In this document: piece after piece, positions 23,101 through 35,234 of the stretch
Numbering within the stretch: the first letter of the stretch is position 1
Layout: every line of letters starts with the position of its first letter
The notes under the pieces: model-generated
Seen by the model: only the letters and a program-made list of their open reading frames with translations
What the model was told of the DNA's origin: nothing
The model's database searches: none
From: Voacanga thouarsii
Lineage: Eukaryota > Streptophyta > Magnoliopsida > Gentianales > Apocynaceae
Direction: 5' to 3'
NCBI GenBank assembly: GCA_026120185.1
Contig: JANUWF010001696.1
Location: 682,001-746,000, forward strand
DNA: 64,000 nt
Made by a program: the position numbers and the translations under genes

Positions 23101-23166
23101 TTGTTGTGGTGTAGTGGTTAGAGCTTTGGAAATTAATTCTTGAGGTCTTGGGTTCAAATTCCATCA
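23101..23166 (+). other. tRNA-like segment inside L-B
   Basis: TGGTGTAGTGGTTAGAGC (A box) and GGGTTCAAATTCC (B box; the best match to GGTTCRANTCC among the copies), in sense orientation within the LTR. Confidence 0.68.
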
Positions 23167-24791
23167 TAGGAGCTTTAGCTTGGTTAAATTTTATTTTTTC
23201 TTGGAAAGTAATAATTTCAGCTTTATGTGCTTGGAGTAGGGTAGTGATGTTGTTCTAAGAGAGACATGTTAGGAGTATCTTCATTCTACTCCTTTGCCCT
23301 ATTCGAATTTCCTAAGAGGAATTCATTTTTCCTTGATCTTTGATTTTCCTTATTTCTTAACTCTTTAGTTTGATCAAGTTGTTCTAGCCATTTTCTTTCC
23401 AGAAATTTTAGTAAAGTGCTATGGCTTTGTAGGATCAAAATGTCTTAGTGAAAGACTTCTTATGGTCTGAAAATGTGGAAGAGTTGTAGGAGATTCCAAG
23501 AGGATAAAACCCTCTAGTGAACTTGCAAAAAATTCACTCTAGCTAGGTTCATCTTCCTTCTTGGAATGACCTGAAATTTTCCAGCTTATTGTGCCTTCAA
23601 GGTGTTGAGATTCATAGCTAACATTACCTCCCAAATGCTACTAGAAAAATGGTCTTTTGGATCAGCTTACAACCAAAATTTCTTGGCCATTTTCGGACTG
23701 CCCAAAGATGGAGCGAAACCAGGAAAAATTCCTGTACAAATCGCAACTTTGAGAGTCCAAAACCAAGCTGTTTTCTTCTAGATTTTGTTCAGCACCTTAG
23801 CCATGTTTTTCCTCCATGAAGAAGGCTGGAAACCAGCCTTGAAAGCCCCTGAAATTTCCCTTCAAACTCTCTGCAAGTTGGCTGGAAAATGGCAGCCGAA
23901 AAACTGTCCAGGAATTTCAGCTCAGCGAAAATTCTGTGCAGTCCACTGTCCAGCTTTGTTTCCTAATTCTCTTAAAGCTGAAACACCATCCTTGTTCTGC
24001 ATAAACTTCCTTTAAACCTCCAGTAACTGAGCTCCATTATTCCCCTGAAGCTTCTGCACAAAATTCAGACATGGCTACCCGAAAATCTCTCCAACAAATC
24101 CCTGCAATCATGCTTGATTGATTACCAAATTACTAGCCACCATAGTTTAGCAACCTTCCATAATGTATCCCTCAAATAACCAGACTTTTTCTCCACCATT
24201 ATGCACCTTGTTTTCGGCCACCATAAGCTACCTTAAACCAGCTTTCAACCCACTGAAATTCTGCTCAAAACAGCCGGCCATGGCAGACTTCCAAAGCTCT
24301 CCAATAATTAAGATATTCTATGATATTTAGTTTCCAAATTTGCTTCCTAAAAATATTCTTCAAGGATTTTAACAACTAGCCTTTCCTTTTCCCTTCCAAA
24401 TCAGAGAACCATCTTCCTAAACCCCACAGAAAATTCGGCAGCCCTAGTTCTCACAGAATTTCGGCAGCTACAAATCAAATTCTCTCAAATTCCTTCAACC
24501 TTCAAGAACACACACAATACACCAAGAACACCTACTTCTTCCTTTCACCTAATACCCCTCCAAACCATTTCAAACCTTCTCTAAAATCTCCAGATTTGAC
24601 CTACTCACTGCCGTGAGTCCATCAACACCATTCTTAACATCAAACTCCACAAACCAACTCGCTAGTTCGGATCAAAACCAAAAAATTATGTGAAGGTTTA
24701 AGAACACCTTCAAGGTAGGTTTGTTCTAACAACTTCATCTTCTCCAATTTTGATCTCCAGTGAAAATATATATGAATAAACATGCTAATGG

Positions 24792-24815
24792 TCTCTCTCT
24801 CTCTCTCTCTCTCTC
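24792..24815 (+). repeat. (TC)n microsatellite in L-B
   Basis: Twelve TC units, placed as in L-A. Confidence 0.93.
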
Positions 24816-27180
24816 ATGGCCAAAACTTTCTCTCTTGGCCGGATGGCTTCTTCTTCCATGGCCATGCTTTCTCCATCTTCCTTGGACGATTTTAGGCATC
24901 TAGGAGTTGGGATCCATTCTAAACTCCTTTAAGGTATTCATCAACCAAGTAAGTTCCTTCAATCTTTCTTTTAAACTCTAGATTCATGTCTCTAGGAGGA
25001 TGATGATAGAAGGTGGATTGTAATAGGATTTGAATATGTATTATTGAGATTGAAGCATGAATATATGTATGATTGTGAAGGAGATGGGATTTATGCATGG
25101 AAGGATTATCCTGGTTGATTGTATGATGATTTGAGGTTTAATGCATGTTACCATGTCATAGGTAGTATTTGTGGTGAAGTATGCTAGAGATTATGTCACC
25201 TTTGGTGACTAGGACTTATATTCATGTTGGATTATTGAAGCCATGATTATATTTATACTAGTAGAGGTTAGATCATGTCTTGATAAATTTAGATCTATGC
25301 TTGTATGCATGATTTGGATGATTTGATGAATTGAAGGATTGTATATGTTCATGATTGTGAATAGCCATGGAAATATGATCATGACCTAGTTGTTCCGAAG
25401 CTAAATTTTATTTCCTCAAATAAAATATTTAATATTATGATTTTTGGCTAGTAATGTCGAAAAAATCCTAGGAAGGGTAGAATTGGATTATTATATATAT
25501 TAAGGATATTTTAGTCAAATAAATAATAGCTCTTACTAAAAATAAAATATATGGATATTATATAAAGTAATGAAACAACTAAAGCCTTTTATGGAAATAA
25601 TCATAATTAGTAAAATACTTATTATTATAAATTTAATTATTATCTTTTAATCAAAGCATATTAAAACTTATTTATTATTTTTCAAGCAAGACTTATTAAA
25701 ATTCATTTTCAACTAACTTTTGTTATCGATTATTTTCTAACAACTAAATTATTAATAAATCATTATTTTTCCTAAAAACCACCTAAGACTCTTCATCAAA
25801 TAAACTCTAAATTTTCTTAGCAATATTTAAACCTTTAACTTATTAGTACTTATTTCCCAAAATAGTAATTATTTTAAATATCAAATTACCCTTAGCTTAT
25901 AAACCTATTTACTTGTTGTTTGGCCTTAAAGCTTGGGACACTAGGATCATGATAGTAGTGAGTGGAGTTAATTTAAAATTGAGGAAGTGGATTGTGGCTT
26001 GAGATTGATTGTGGTTTGTTTTTGCCATGCGAGGTTAGGTCAGCTGTTGGAGACCTATTGTTGTGAGCGAGGATCAAGTAAGCTCCTGCATAAAACCCGA
26101 TTGATTAAAAGTGTTAAATTATGGCAAGCCAAATGTAGAATGCATGGACATTCATTTTTGTAAAGGCAATTGAGGGTTGTCTCCTATTTTATTTTCGATA
26201 AATGATTCATTTAAAAATTAATAGGTAGATTTACTCAAACTCAAAACTCTTTCTACAACTATTTTTGACAAAGATTTTGGAAACCCTTAATTGCCATGTT
26301 CAAGTGGAACTGTGTTTTGTTCATTTTTCCCAAGTGGGATACGTTATGTTGAGTACTCAATAAGGGTGGACTGCTAGGGCTAGTCTTTGAAGGGTTAGGG
26401 TAAGTCTCTCAGTAGGTGGCCACCTCTGAGGGGTGAGTCCTTCCCGGATGAGATGTCAGTCCAGTAGGTCGTGCCGGTCCGAGCTAGCAGTTTGTTTTAT
26501 TTCAGTCAAGTGACTGTATTTTGCTGGAATGGACACCCAGTTGTTGTTGGGTATAGAGAATGAGGAGTATCTTGCCCGGTAAGCCGATCACCTACCTGTT
26601 GTCAGTTTGCACAAAGTGTCGGCATTCTGACCGGTTATGAGCCCTAACGTGTGGTAACACATAATCATTTATTTCGAGTGGTTGATTTTATTGATTATGT
26701 ATGCTTGGAAAAGCCAAAACACCACTCTTGCTTTTGACTAATATTTATTACTTCCTAGCAATTCTTTTGTAAAGATTTCATACTTTGCATCCACAAACTG
26801 ATTTCACTGAACACCCAAAGCACACATGGACTTACTGAGATTTTTGTCTCATCACCCGTTTTACCATGATTTCCGGTCGATCTTGCTGTGGGGATGAGTA
26901 GCTAGATTATGCCTGCTTTGGAAGATTTTCTGATGATTTATTTTTGTGTAATGTTTTGGGGAGATGAGAGTGGATAAATTTTTATTACGAATTTGTTTTT
27001 GGCATTTTGGGATTTATTCTTGGATTGATATTTATTTTGGGATGTAATAAATTTTAAGTTCAAGTATCATTTATATTCTGCTATTTCATTTGTGTGACCT
27101 AGTTATAAAGACCCCTTGTCCTTTGGATGAGGCGACATCCCTGGCTCTGGCGGGCCTAGGTAGCGGGGTGTTACAATAAA

Positions 27181-27785
27181 TAAGTCAAAATATCCAACTT
27201 ATACTTCATCACAAGTTTCTCATCTATTTCCAAGAGACAAAGTGTCACAATGTTTACTAAAACATAAATAAAGTTAATACAAATTTTCAAGACTTATCAT
27301 TTCACACTGAATAAACAAGTTTACTCAAAAATAAACTTATTCATAAGGTTTTAACTAAATTATCATGCCAAAGGAAACACAATAATAATACCATCAAAGC
27401 TAAACTTATCCAAAAATATTTACCCAATTTTCAAGATAATTTCCAAGATTTTGCACTACTTAAAAATCCACAAAGATACAATAAACTTGTAGAGAATATC
27501 ATTCAAATCTCTCCCCCACACTTGAAGTAGACAATGTCCTTATTGGTCAACAATACATGTAATATCAATAAAAAATGCAATGGGACTAAAAAAGATAAAT
27601 AGAAAAAAGTAAAGCAGTATTTCCCAACTGATTAGAAGTATTAATGTGAGCATTAGAACAAAGAAGAAGATCATCCATAAAGAAGAAGTTATCTACAATC
27701 AGAAAAAAATAGACAAAGTATTAAATAAGAGAAATAAAGTGAAATGGAACAAAATAAAGTCTAAAGTCAAATGTCATAACAAAAC
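27181..27785 (-). mobile_element. Athila-II 3' internal noncoding region, part 2
   Basis: Continues after L-B. On the minus strand it contains AAGGACATTGTC and AAGTGTGGGGGAGAG (about 27512-27545), equivalent to the upstream polypurine block of Athila-I at 18992-19033. No coding capacity is seen. L-F begins at 27786. Confidence 0.65.
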
Positions 27786-28017
27786 TGTAAAACCCCACCT
27801 AAGTCTACCCTAGGTTAGAGGGAATAGCTGCATTTCATGGTATATTCATGTGCATATATTTTCTAGATTAAAATTTGAAGGAATTTAAAATTGTTTATAT
27901 GTGTTTTTATTGTGTGTTAGAATTAGACAGTATTTTAATTTAGATTAATGAGAAAGGAAGTAGGTAAATTTTGGAGATAGGAGATAAGAGTAATTGAGTT
28001 GGAATAGAGAACGCAAG

Positions 28018-28083
28018 AGTTATTGTGGCCTACTGGACAAGGCTTGGAAATTATCTCATGAGACTTGTGTTCAAATCCCACTT
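28018..28083 (+). other. tRNA-like segment inside L-F
   Basis: TGGCCTACTGGACAAGGC at the A-box place and TGTTCAAATCCCAC at the B-box place. It is more diverged than in L-A and L-B, in keeping with an older copy. Confidence 0.5.
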
Positions 28084-29362
28084 GGTACAAAATCGTTTTG
28101 GTTTTTAATCTCCTCCTATCTCTTTGGTTAGTTGGAACACCCAACTAATATTTGAATTCCTTCTTACATTCCTTGAACTAAGGGAGGATATTTTGGGAAG
28201 TTTAAATTCAAATCTCGTAACCTTCTTGAGCTTGTCTTAAAAAGAATCTAATAGAATTTCAGCTACCCATTTTTATTGCTTATGTCCTAACAAGTTAAAA
28301 ATTTGAAGTTCCTTTCTTTTTGAATTTTCCTATTCTTATATTCCTATCCTAAAGATTTAAGAGAGTAGCTTGATCTAAACTTTCAGCTTTAGTTGAGCAA
28401 GGGCTGGCCGAAATATAGGAAAGAATTAAGAAGAGGAATTTCAAGGAATCTCTAAAACCATGGTTGAGAAATTCTTACTTATTCAAAATTGAATTACCTA
28501 ATTTATCTCCTAAGAACATTTCATGTTGTTGATTCTTGAGTTAATTCGAAAGCCAAAATTTATTTTCTTGTTCACTTTCTTAGCTTTCAATTATCCTACT
28601 CTTTTTTGTGGCCAAACAATCTAGCTAGCTTTATATTCATTATTGTAAGTTAGTCTTACTCAAGTTGTGCAAAATTTGAGAACAATTCTTCACTTATTCC
28701 AGCCCTTATAACCCAAAATTTGGGCATCAAGCATAAAAAAATAATAGCCATACTATTCTTTGTTATTATCAACAAAACACAACGGATTTAACTAGTTTAA
28801 ACCCATGCATGATCCTTTTCCCGTAACCTTCAAATTCCTTAGATATTAGTCTTAAGGAATTAACTTCATCTCTTATTTTCTTCTCCACCATTGCAGCTGA
28901 ACGAAACTCCATTGTCGCATCTCAAAACCTCCTACAACCTAGCTGCAAATATCTTATTCAAAATGGTTAGAATTGAAATTCAAAAATCCTAACTTTTTCC
29001 TTGTAATTCTCCACACATTCACTCATATATAATCAGGAATTCCTTAGCATACTAGTGGCTTTGTGATCAGAATTTTCTTACATTTTCTCCTCTCCATGAT
29101 TTTAGTCTTCTTGAAGTACCCATTTTCGGCCAGCACAAGCAAAAGACTTCTTCATTTTCCTTCTTCCATCTTAGCAACCAAAAACACCACCATTAAAGCA
29201 CCTTAGACTCCTCAAAACTTTAGCCATTGCTCCTTCATTTTAGGTTCTTGAAATTAAAATTCAAAACCTAAGTAAACCCGTAGAAATTCCTCACCATTTA
29301 GTCTCCTTACTTCTCCTTATGACCGAACACCACAACCACCTTTCTACCATTTATTTTTCTTC

Positions 29363-29365
<3 letters not shown>

Positions 29366-29398
<33 letters not shown>
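29366..29398 (+). repeat. (AC)n microsatellite in L-F
   Basis: About 16 AC units. It stands near the splice-donor-like site, as the CT tract does in L-A and L-B. Confidence 0.95.
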
Positions 29399-29405
<7 letters not shown>

Positions 29406-30092
29406 TCCTTCTTCTTCATTTCTCCACTATTCAGCTACCTTGGAAGTATAGCATTACCATGGTTTCCACCATTCTCTCAATCTATTTCCAATTTCAAAAT
29501 TCAAAAACCACACTTGACTCCTATAATCTCTCTTCCATCAAACCAACTGAGACACTATACTACAAAACTCTATTTAGCCAACCCTAACCAAAAACACTCT
29601 CAAATTCTTTCATTTGCTCTATTGTTCTCTCAAGAACACCAAGAACACATACTTACACTCTTTTGCATCCCACTCATCTCCAAGTATCTCGAATCACTCC
29701 AAATCACCCAAACAAGGAAGAACTCTTACAACTCTTTCCTATATTATAGATTTTAACATTAAATCAATCAAGAAAATCCTACTCCAAAGATCAAACCAAA
29801 AGGTAATTTAGTTCGTTCACTAATCTCATTTTCTCTCTTTTCCTTCTCTCTTTTCCTTTTTTTTCATATTCTTTTGGATTGAAACTCATGTTCATCTTGA
29901 TTCAATTTTTTCACTTGGTTCAAATGGAATCTATCCAAAGGAGGTTGAGACTTATACATTGAAGGAATCAAAACCCCTTGATCATTAAAATGTCACCTTC
30001 AAATCATACCCATCATCAAATAAGTAGCTCTTGTTTTAACCTTTGCATTCGATGAACTCATGTTATGTAAAGTAATGTTATGATGAGGTGTT

Positions 30093-31768
30093 TGTTGGGA
30101 TTTCATCATGCTTATCAAATAAGAACGCAGTGAAAATAACCATGAAATCCATGCCTAAGGATCACGTGTTTGCAATTAAAATGGGAATAGAGGAAGGAAA
30201 CGAAGATTACCTTCTATAGCAGAAAACAAAATTTTATTATGCCAACCAAGGAACTAATTCCTCTGTTTTGATTATCCACCTGGTGCCACTACAATCCAGG
30301 AGTAGGATTGTCTCTAGTAGTAATCCAGGCAAGATTGAATTGCTCACAAAGCTCGCTCAAAACTATGCTAGTAGAAAAGGAGCGTCTTGGTTTAATTGGA
30401 GAAGAAAAAGATGAAGAAGAGGGACGTCAAAAATCACTCTTCTATTTTTGGTCGTTCAACTCCCAGCAGCAAAAGAAACAATTCCTTATTTGTAGTTTTA
30501 TGATTTGTGTTAATTGTAATTATGTCTTCCAAGATCCAATGTCTACAATTGGGCCCTTAAAGTTTATATAATTGCAACCAAGTCTCATGAACTGTAACAA
30601 ACTTATAATTCACCTAAAATATATTTTCTTCTCTTAATTAATCCCACAATATTGTCAAATAATATATATTAGGCATTCAAACCTTTATTGTGCGTGACCC
30701 ATTAGGTTTCCTGGTCTTATTGGTAGCATAATATGAATTAACTCTAACAACTATATAATTAATAATCATAAATAAAATATACGATTAATTTATTAATTCT
30801 CTAATTAATAAATTCATATTTAGCATATCAAGAGTGACATCCAACAATGACTCTTGATCACCCAAAAGTCCAGAAAGTCAAGTGGCTTGACGTGAACCTT
30901 TCAATAGCAAATAACTAGTGCAACAAACTCCTTTCACCATACTATATCTTATTTGGTCTAAAGCATGGAATTAGTGCCAACTCCATCCAAAATATTATTA
31001 ATTCTAGCCCAAATATTTTAGTACTTGTTCAAGAAATCCATTACTCAATATGTGTATCAAATTTGAAACTTTTTCCAACATGTAGTCGCCTTGGCTAAGG
31101 ACTTCAAAAGTAATGATTTCTCCAAGTGACCCTGAGATATACTTTCCTACTATTAGGAGTGGTGAATCCTTTAATAACCCTATCAGCTATTTTCATTTAC
31201 TTTACATTGTACCCAATATCCATCTCATACGCAGTCCTTGTAAGACTCCAAAGATTAGAATCAAAGTACAACGCTCGAGAAATAAAATATCTTGGAGATC
31301 TCAAGTCTAAGGATACTTGCACAATTGCTATAATGAGATTCTATCACTGATACTCAATAGCATATCCAAGTTATTATCTCATAGCTAGATCATCTAATGA
31401 ACTTATTCATATAACAACTATCCACATATTAATCTTGAGTATCACAATACTCACAATTATAAGAACCACTGCTTGATTGTTCAAGAGATATAACATGTGC
31501 TAGTCTTGACATATTAATAATGTCCCATCACATTAATACTATAACTAGGGATTATTCAAGCACAAACACTCTGTAGTGTAGTAGGAATATCACTTCATGA
31601 TCTTTATTATAATTTCCTTAACACTGTGTTGTGCTAAGGACTTTATCAAACAATTTATACACATATTAAGATATAACAATCAAACTGAAAGATAAAGAAT
31701 GCCTCTTTTATTAATTACTATGCAATATATATGGTACAGGTGATTGCCTCTATGTCACAACACTAACA
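30093..31768 (-). mobile_element. Copia-II 3' LTR (complete, 1676 bp)
   Basis: On the minus strand it begins TGTTAGTGTTGTG (31768) and ends AATCCCAACA (30093). It is collinear with both LTRs of Copia-III and with Copia-II's own split 5' LTR. A polypurine tract adjoins it on the internal side. The left flank is GTGTT; the right duplication is lost. ORFs such as 30308-30571 and 31113-31350 recur as fragments in the other LTRs and are not genes. Confidence 0.9.
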
Positions 31769-31783
31769 ATCTCCCACTTGCAT
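31769..31783 (-). promoter_or_regulatory. Copia-II polypurine tract
   Basis: Minus strand GCAAGTGGGAGAT directly before TGTTAGTG, the standard plant copia PPT/LTR junction. Confidence 0.85.
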
Positions 31784-33180
31784 TAGAGCCAATCATTCAT
31801 ATATCGAATACTGAATGACTCAACATGTTTATCATGTTTTTTCTAGAAAAGTGCTGTAGTGAATGGATCAGCTATGTTCTGTTCTGTGGGAATTCTCTGT
31901 ATCTTTACATCTTGTTTATCAATGATATCTCGAATCAAATGAAAACATCTAAGTACATGCTCTAGTCGATTGTCAGTAACAGTATCTTGTTTGGAACCTT
32001 TCCAACTTGATGCCCTTTCGCACAACATAAAAAAGTAGCGAGATTGTGATTTGAAATCATTTTTGTCAGATTGAAAACTGGCAACAGTATACCCGTTTAC
32101 TTTCAAATTACCTTCTTCATATACTAAAAACACATCCTTAGTCCTTTGCAAGTACTTAAGGAAGTTCTTTACAGCTACTCAATGACCCTCACCAGGGTCA
32201 GATTGGTATCTACTCGTCAAACTGAAAGCACAAGATACATTGGGCCTCGTATAAATCATAGCGTACGTGATAGATCTAATGGCAGAAGCATATAGAATCT
32301 TACTCATATGATCCCTTTCAACTTATGCCTTGGGAGACACCAACATTGAAAGTCTTACTCCATGCGACATGGGTAAGAATTCCTTTTTAGATTGATCCAT
32401 GCTAAACCTCTTTAGCACTTTGCCTATGTATGTAGACTATAAAAGATCTAGCAACCTCTTTAATATATCTTTATAGATTCTTATTCCAAGAAGGTTGGTT
32501 GCTTCTTCAAGGTTTTTATAGAGAATTTCTTGGACAAATAAACTTTAACTTTTTGCAAAATAGGTATATCATTTCTATTAGTAATATGTCATCTACATAA
32601 AGCAATAAGAAAATGATTGCACTCCCACTAACCTTCTTATACACTAAAGACTCATCCATATTTTGAATAAAACTAAACTCTTTGATTGTTTCATCAATAT
32701 AGATTTGCAACTCCTAGAAGCCTGCTTAAGTCCATAAATAGATCTATGCAGCTCGCATTTTTTGTGTCATCTTTAGATGTGAAACCTTCAAGTTGTATCA
32801 AATACACCTCCTCGATTAGGTTTCCATTAACGAAAGTTGTTTTAACATCCATTTTCCAAATCTCATAGTTGTAATGAATAACAAATTCTAGGAGTATTCT
32901 TATGGATTTTAGCATAACGACTGGTGAAAAATTTTGTCATAGTCAATACCATGTTGTTGTCGATAACCTTTTGCAACCAGACGTGCCTTATGGGTAACCA
33001 TATTGCCATTCATGTCGGTTTTCTTCTTGAAAACCCATTTGCACCCTATAAGCTTGATTCCTTCAGGTGGATCAACCAAAATCCATACTTAGTTGTCATA
33101 CATGGAATCCATTTCTGACTTCAAAACTTCAAGCCATTTGTCATATTCTGAACTATTCAAAACACCCTTGTAAGTAATAG
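31784..33180 (-). pseudogene. pol: Copia-II pol, RT and RNase H part (broken, internally deleted)
   Basis: RT: MDVKTTFVNG (ending near 32850), then SLVYKKV and the catalytic [11 protein letters not shown] near 32555-32600. The sequence after YVDD is out of frame. RNase H: the frame 31843-32151 has VASFQSDKNDFKS and SSWKGSK, then jumps straight to LEHVLRCFHLIRDI and IPTEQNIADPF. The stretch with the catalytic acidic residues, present in Copia-III (TTKAEY near 46760), is missing, so a deletion of roughly 60-70 codons removed the RNase H core. The RT-integrase linker runs to 33180, where solo LTR H is inserted. Confidence 0.9.
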
Positions 33181-33318
33181 TGATATGACATTGTATGGGC
33201 TTTTTCTTGGAGTTAGGATTTGTTTAGTTGGCTATGAGTTCAGCTGAAACAATGGGACCAAAATAGAGATTCTTCTTGAGACAAAAAAGGAGAAAATGAT
33301 ATAACAACCTACCCTCTA

Positions 33319-35234
33319 TGATAGGGCCTAAATTAGTCATATTTTTCCTAATTATTTGATATTATTTTGTGATACATTCTGTGAAATAACTAGCCATATT
33401 CCTTCATATTTGAGATTTTACCCTTGGAAAGGTATTTTGTGTATTATTTCAGATTTTAGAGGTAAAATAAGACAAAAATATCATAGAACAGAACAGAGGC
33501 GGCACCACCCCCGAGAAGGGGAGCCGGCGCTGGTTAGCCACTGGAAGAACAAAGAAAAAAAGCAAAGAAATTGAGAAGAAGCAGAGCAAGTACAAATGAA
33601 ATTGGATTGGAAAAGAAAAGAAAGATCTGATTCGGTCAGCAATGGAATTTTGGTCAACAATCAGCAAAATGGAAAGATGAATTTCGGTCAGCAAAGGCCA
33701 AAAGCAACAGAGGAAGTAATCAAATTTGGGTGGCTCACTTGAGCCGACAGCAAGAGCAAACAAGCAAGGATAATTTCAGTGGGGCCAAGGAGAAGAAGAA
33801 GTCAACAAAAGTGGCTGAGGGAAAAGGACAAAAGAAAGAAGAAGAAAAGAAGGAATTGTAACAAATCTCGGGTGAATGTGATGGTTTGTGGCTCAATTGA
33901 GCTGATGGAAAGGAAAACGGCTCAATTGAGCCGATGCAACAAAGGAAGAAAGGACAGCTTCCGTGTGGCTCGGTTTGTACGGCTAATTGAGGCGATGCAA
34001 TTCAAAGAAAAGAGGGCTTCCGTGTAGGCTTAATTTGAAGCCAATTTTACAATTCCAATTCATCAACAAAATTACAACTTCAGCACAAGATGACAAGAAT
34101 CAAATTGAAGTCAAAATCAAATTCTCATAATTCAAAGACGGTGGACTCCATTAATTTCTCTTAGGTTTTTATTTTAGCTTTTATTAATCCTTTTTGGTTT
34201 TGGATATTTTTAGGTAATTACTTCTTCTTTATTTAGGATTCTTTTAGGAACTTTGTAAACCTATAAATAAAGGCCAATTTACCCTAGAAAGGGGGGGGGT
34301 GCATAATGTAGGGACTTAGATTTATTTTTGAGTGCATCGCCAATATTTTCTGAAGATAAATAGTTCAAGGAAGGTTGTACAAGAAGGTTTTCAAAGGAAG
34401 AAGAAGGAGGTTTGTCTATGAGTTCTTTCTTTTACTTTGTTTTCTTTTTCTTGACAATGATGTTTTAATTGTTCTATTGTAATTTGACATTATTTTAGAT
34501 AATCATGATTGTTGGAGTTATTTGATCTTTTGATTAATTAACTGTTCTTCTTGGTATTTAATTACTTGGGCATATTCTGAGATTAGTTGGTTGTTTCTAT
34601 TGTTAACTTGCTAGACCAAAGAGGGTGATGATGGTTGCAATTGATTAATTTTCTCGTTCATTGGCTGTTAACTTGCTAGACCAAAAAGGTTAATTGCTAA
34701 GGATTGAGTAATTAAAGGTTAATTGATGTTTGCCAGACCACGAAAATTTAATTAAGGATTGTGTTTAATGTATCTTTTGAATGAATTAGTTGAGACAGAC
34801 CAAGTGATGCTAATTTATTTAGAATGTAGTAATTAGTTGAGACAGACGAAGTGATGCTAATTTACCTTAATCCTTCATGGTGCCGAGAGAATGATTGATT
34901 ATGATAATGGTTAAGTTCTTGAAGATCATTGTTGTCGAATCAATGGTTTGAGTTGCATACTTCTCCATCCTTGACATGTACATATTTTTATTTTATTTTC
35001 TTTTTAGTTTTCCTTTTTATTTGATTTTCACTTTGTTGAATCGGTTAACCAATGAAAGAGGGCTAATTAATGTTTACTTGTTCCTTGAGGATTGACACTC
35101 GTTTGAACCCTATGCTCAGTAATGATGAGTACGCTTGCTCATATGTGTGATTTAGGTCCAACATTTTAATTTAAACTTGATTGGGAATGTGCTTAGTTTT
35201 TGTATGATTTTTACGCCCAAATCTAAACGCATCA
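33319..35234 (+). mobile_element. Solo LTR G, Athila-I family (1916 bp)
   Basis: Starts TGATAGGGCCTAAATTAG and ends AAACGCATCA, flanked by perfect 5-bp duplications CTCTA (33314-33318 and 35235-35239). Beginning and end match the Athila-I 3' LTR (20427-21938), including the TATA context at about 34256. The middle (33560-34130) is purine-rich and diverged, with several GCTCAATTGAGCC-like inverted bits. The ORFs 33356-33574 and 33779-34027 are low-complexity frames without homology I recognise. Confidence 0.9.
34261..34268 (+). promoter_or_regulatory. TATA box of solo LTR G
   Basis: TATAAATA in CCTATAAATAAAGG, shared with Athila-I. A run of nine G (about 34301-34309) follows. Confidence 0.5.

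Larger units (their letters stand above)
22846..27175 (+). mobile_element. Solo LTR L-B, long-LTR family (4330 bp)
   Basis: Starts TGTGAAACCCC, ends GGGGTGTTACA, and is flanked by perfect 5-bp duplications ATAAA (22841-22845 and 27176-27180). It is collinear with L-A: tRNA-like segment (23101-23166), C-rich 5' UTR-like stretch (23520-24700), AAGGTAGG splice-donor-like site (about 24713-24720), CT microsatellite (24792-24815), AT-rich middle, and terminal TTATAAAGACCCC block (27107). The 146-bp duplication of L-A is absent. There is no internal coding region; ORFs such as 23785-24015 are parts of LTR sequence. Confidence 0.9.
27786..30092 (+). mobile_element. LTR L-F, long-LTR family, 5' part
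   Basis: Starts TGTAAAACCCCACC and follows the same plan as L-A to L-C, at greater divergence: tRNA-like segment (28018-28083), C-rich 5' UTR-like stretch (28850-29760), AC microsatellite, then AAAAGGTAATT at about 29799-29808, similar to the splice-donor-like site. Copia-II is inserted at 30093. The remaining 3' part is not found on the far side of Copia-II, where a deletion junction lies at 58105/58106. The ORFs at 29319-29756 and 29614-29811 run through the microsatellite and are low-complexity LTR sequence. Confidence 0.78.

Noticed and set aside
29319..29756. 145-codon ORF as a gene
   Set aside because: It runs through an AC microsatellite and C-rich LTR sequence and is not conserved in the related LTRs.
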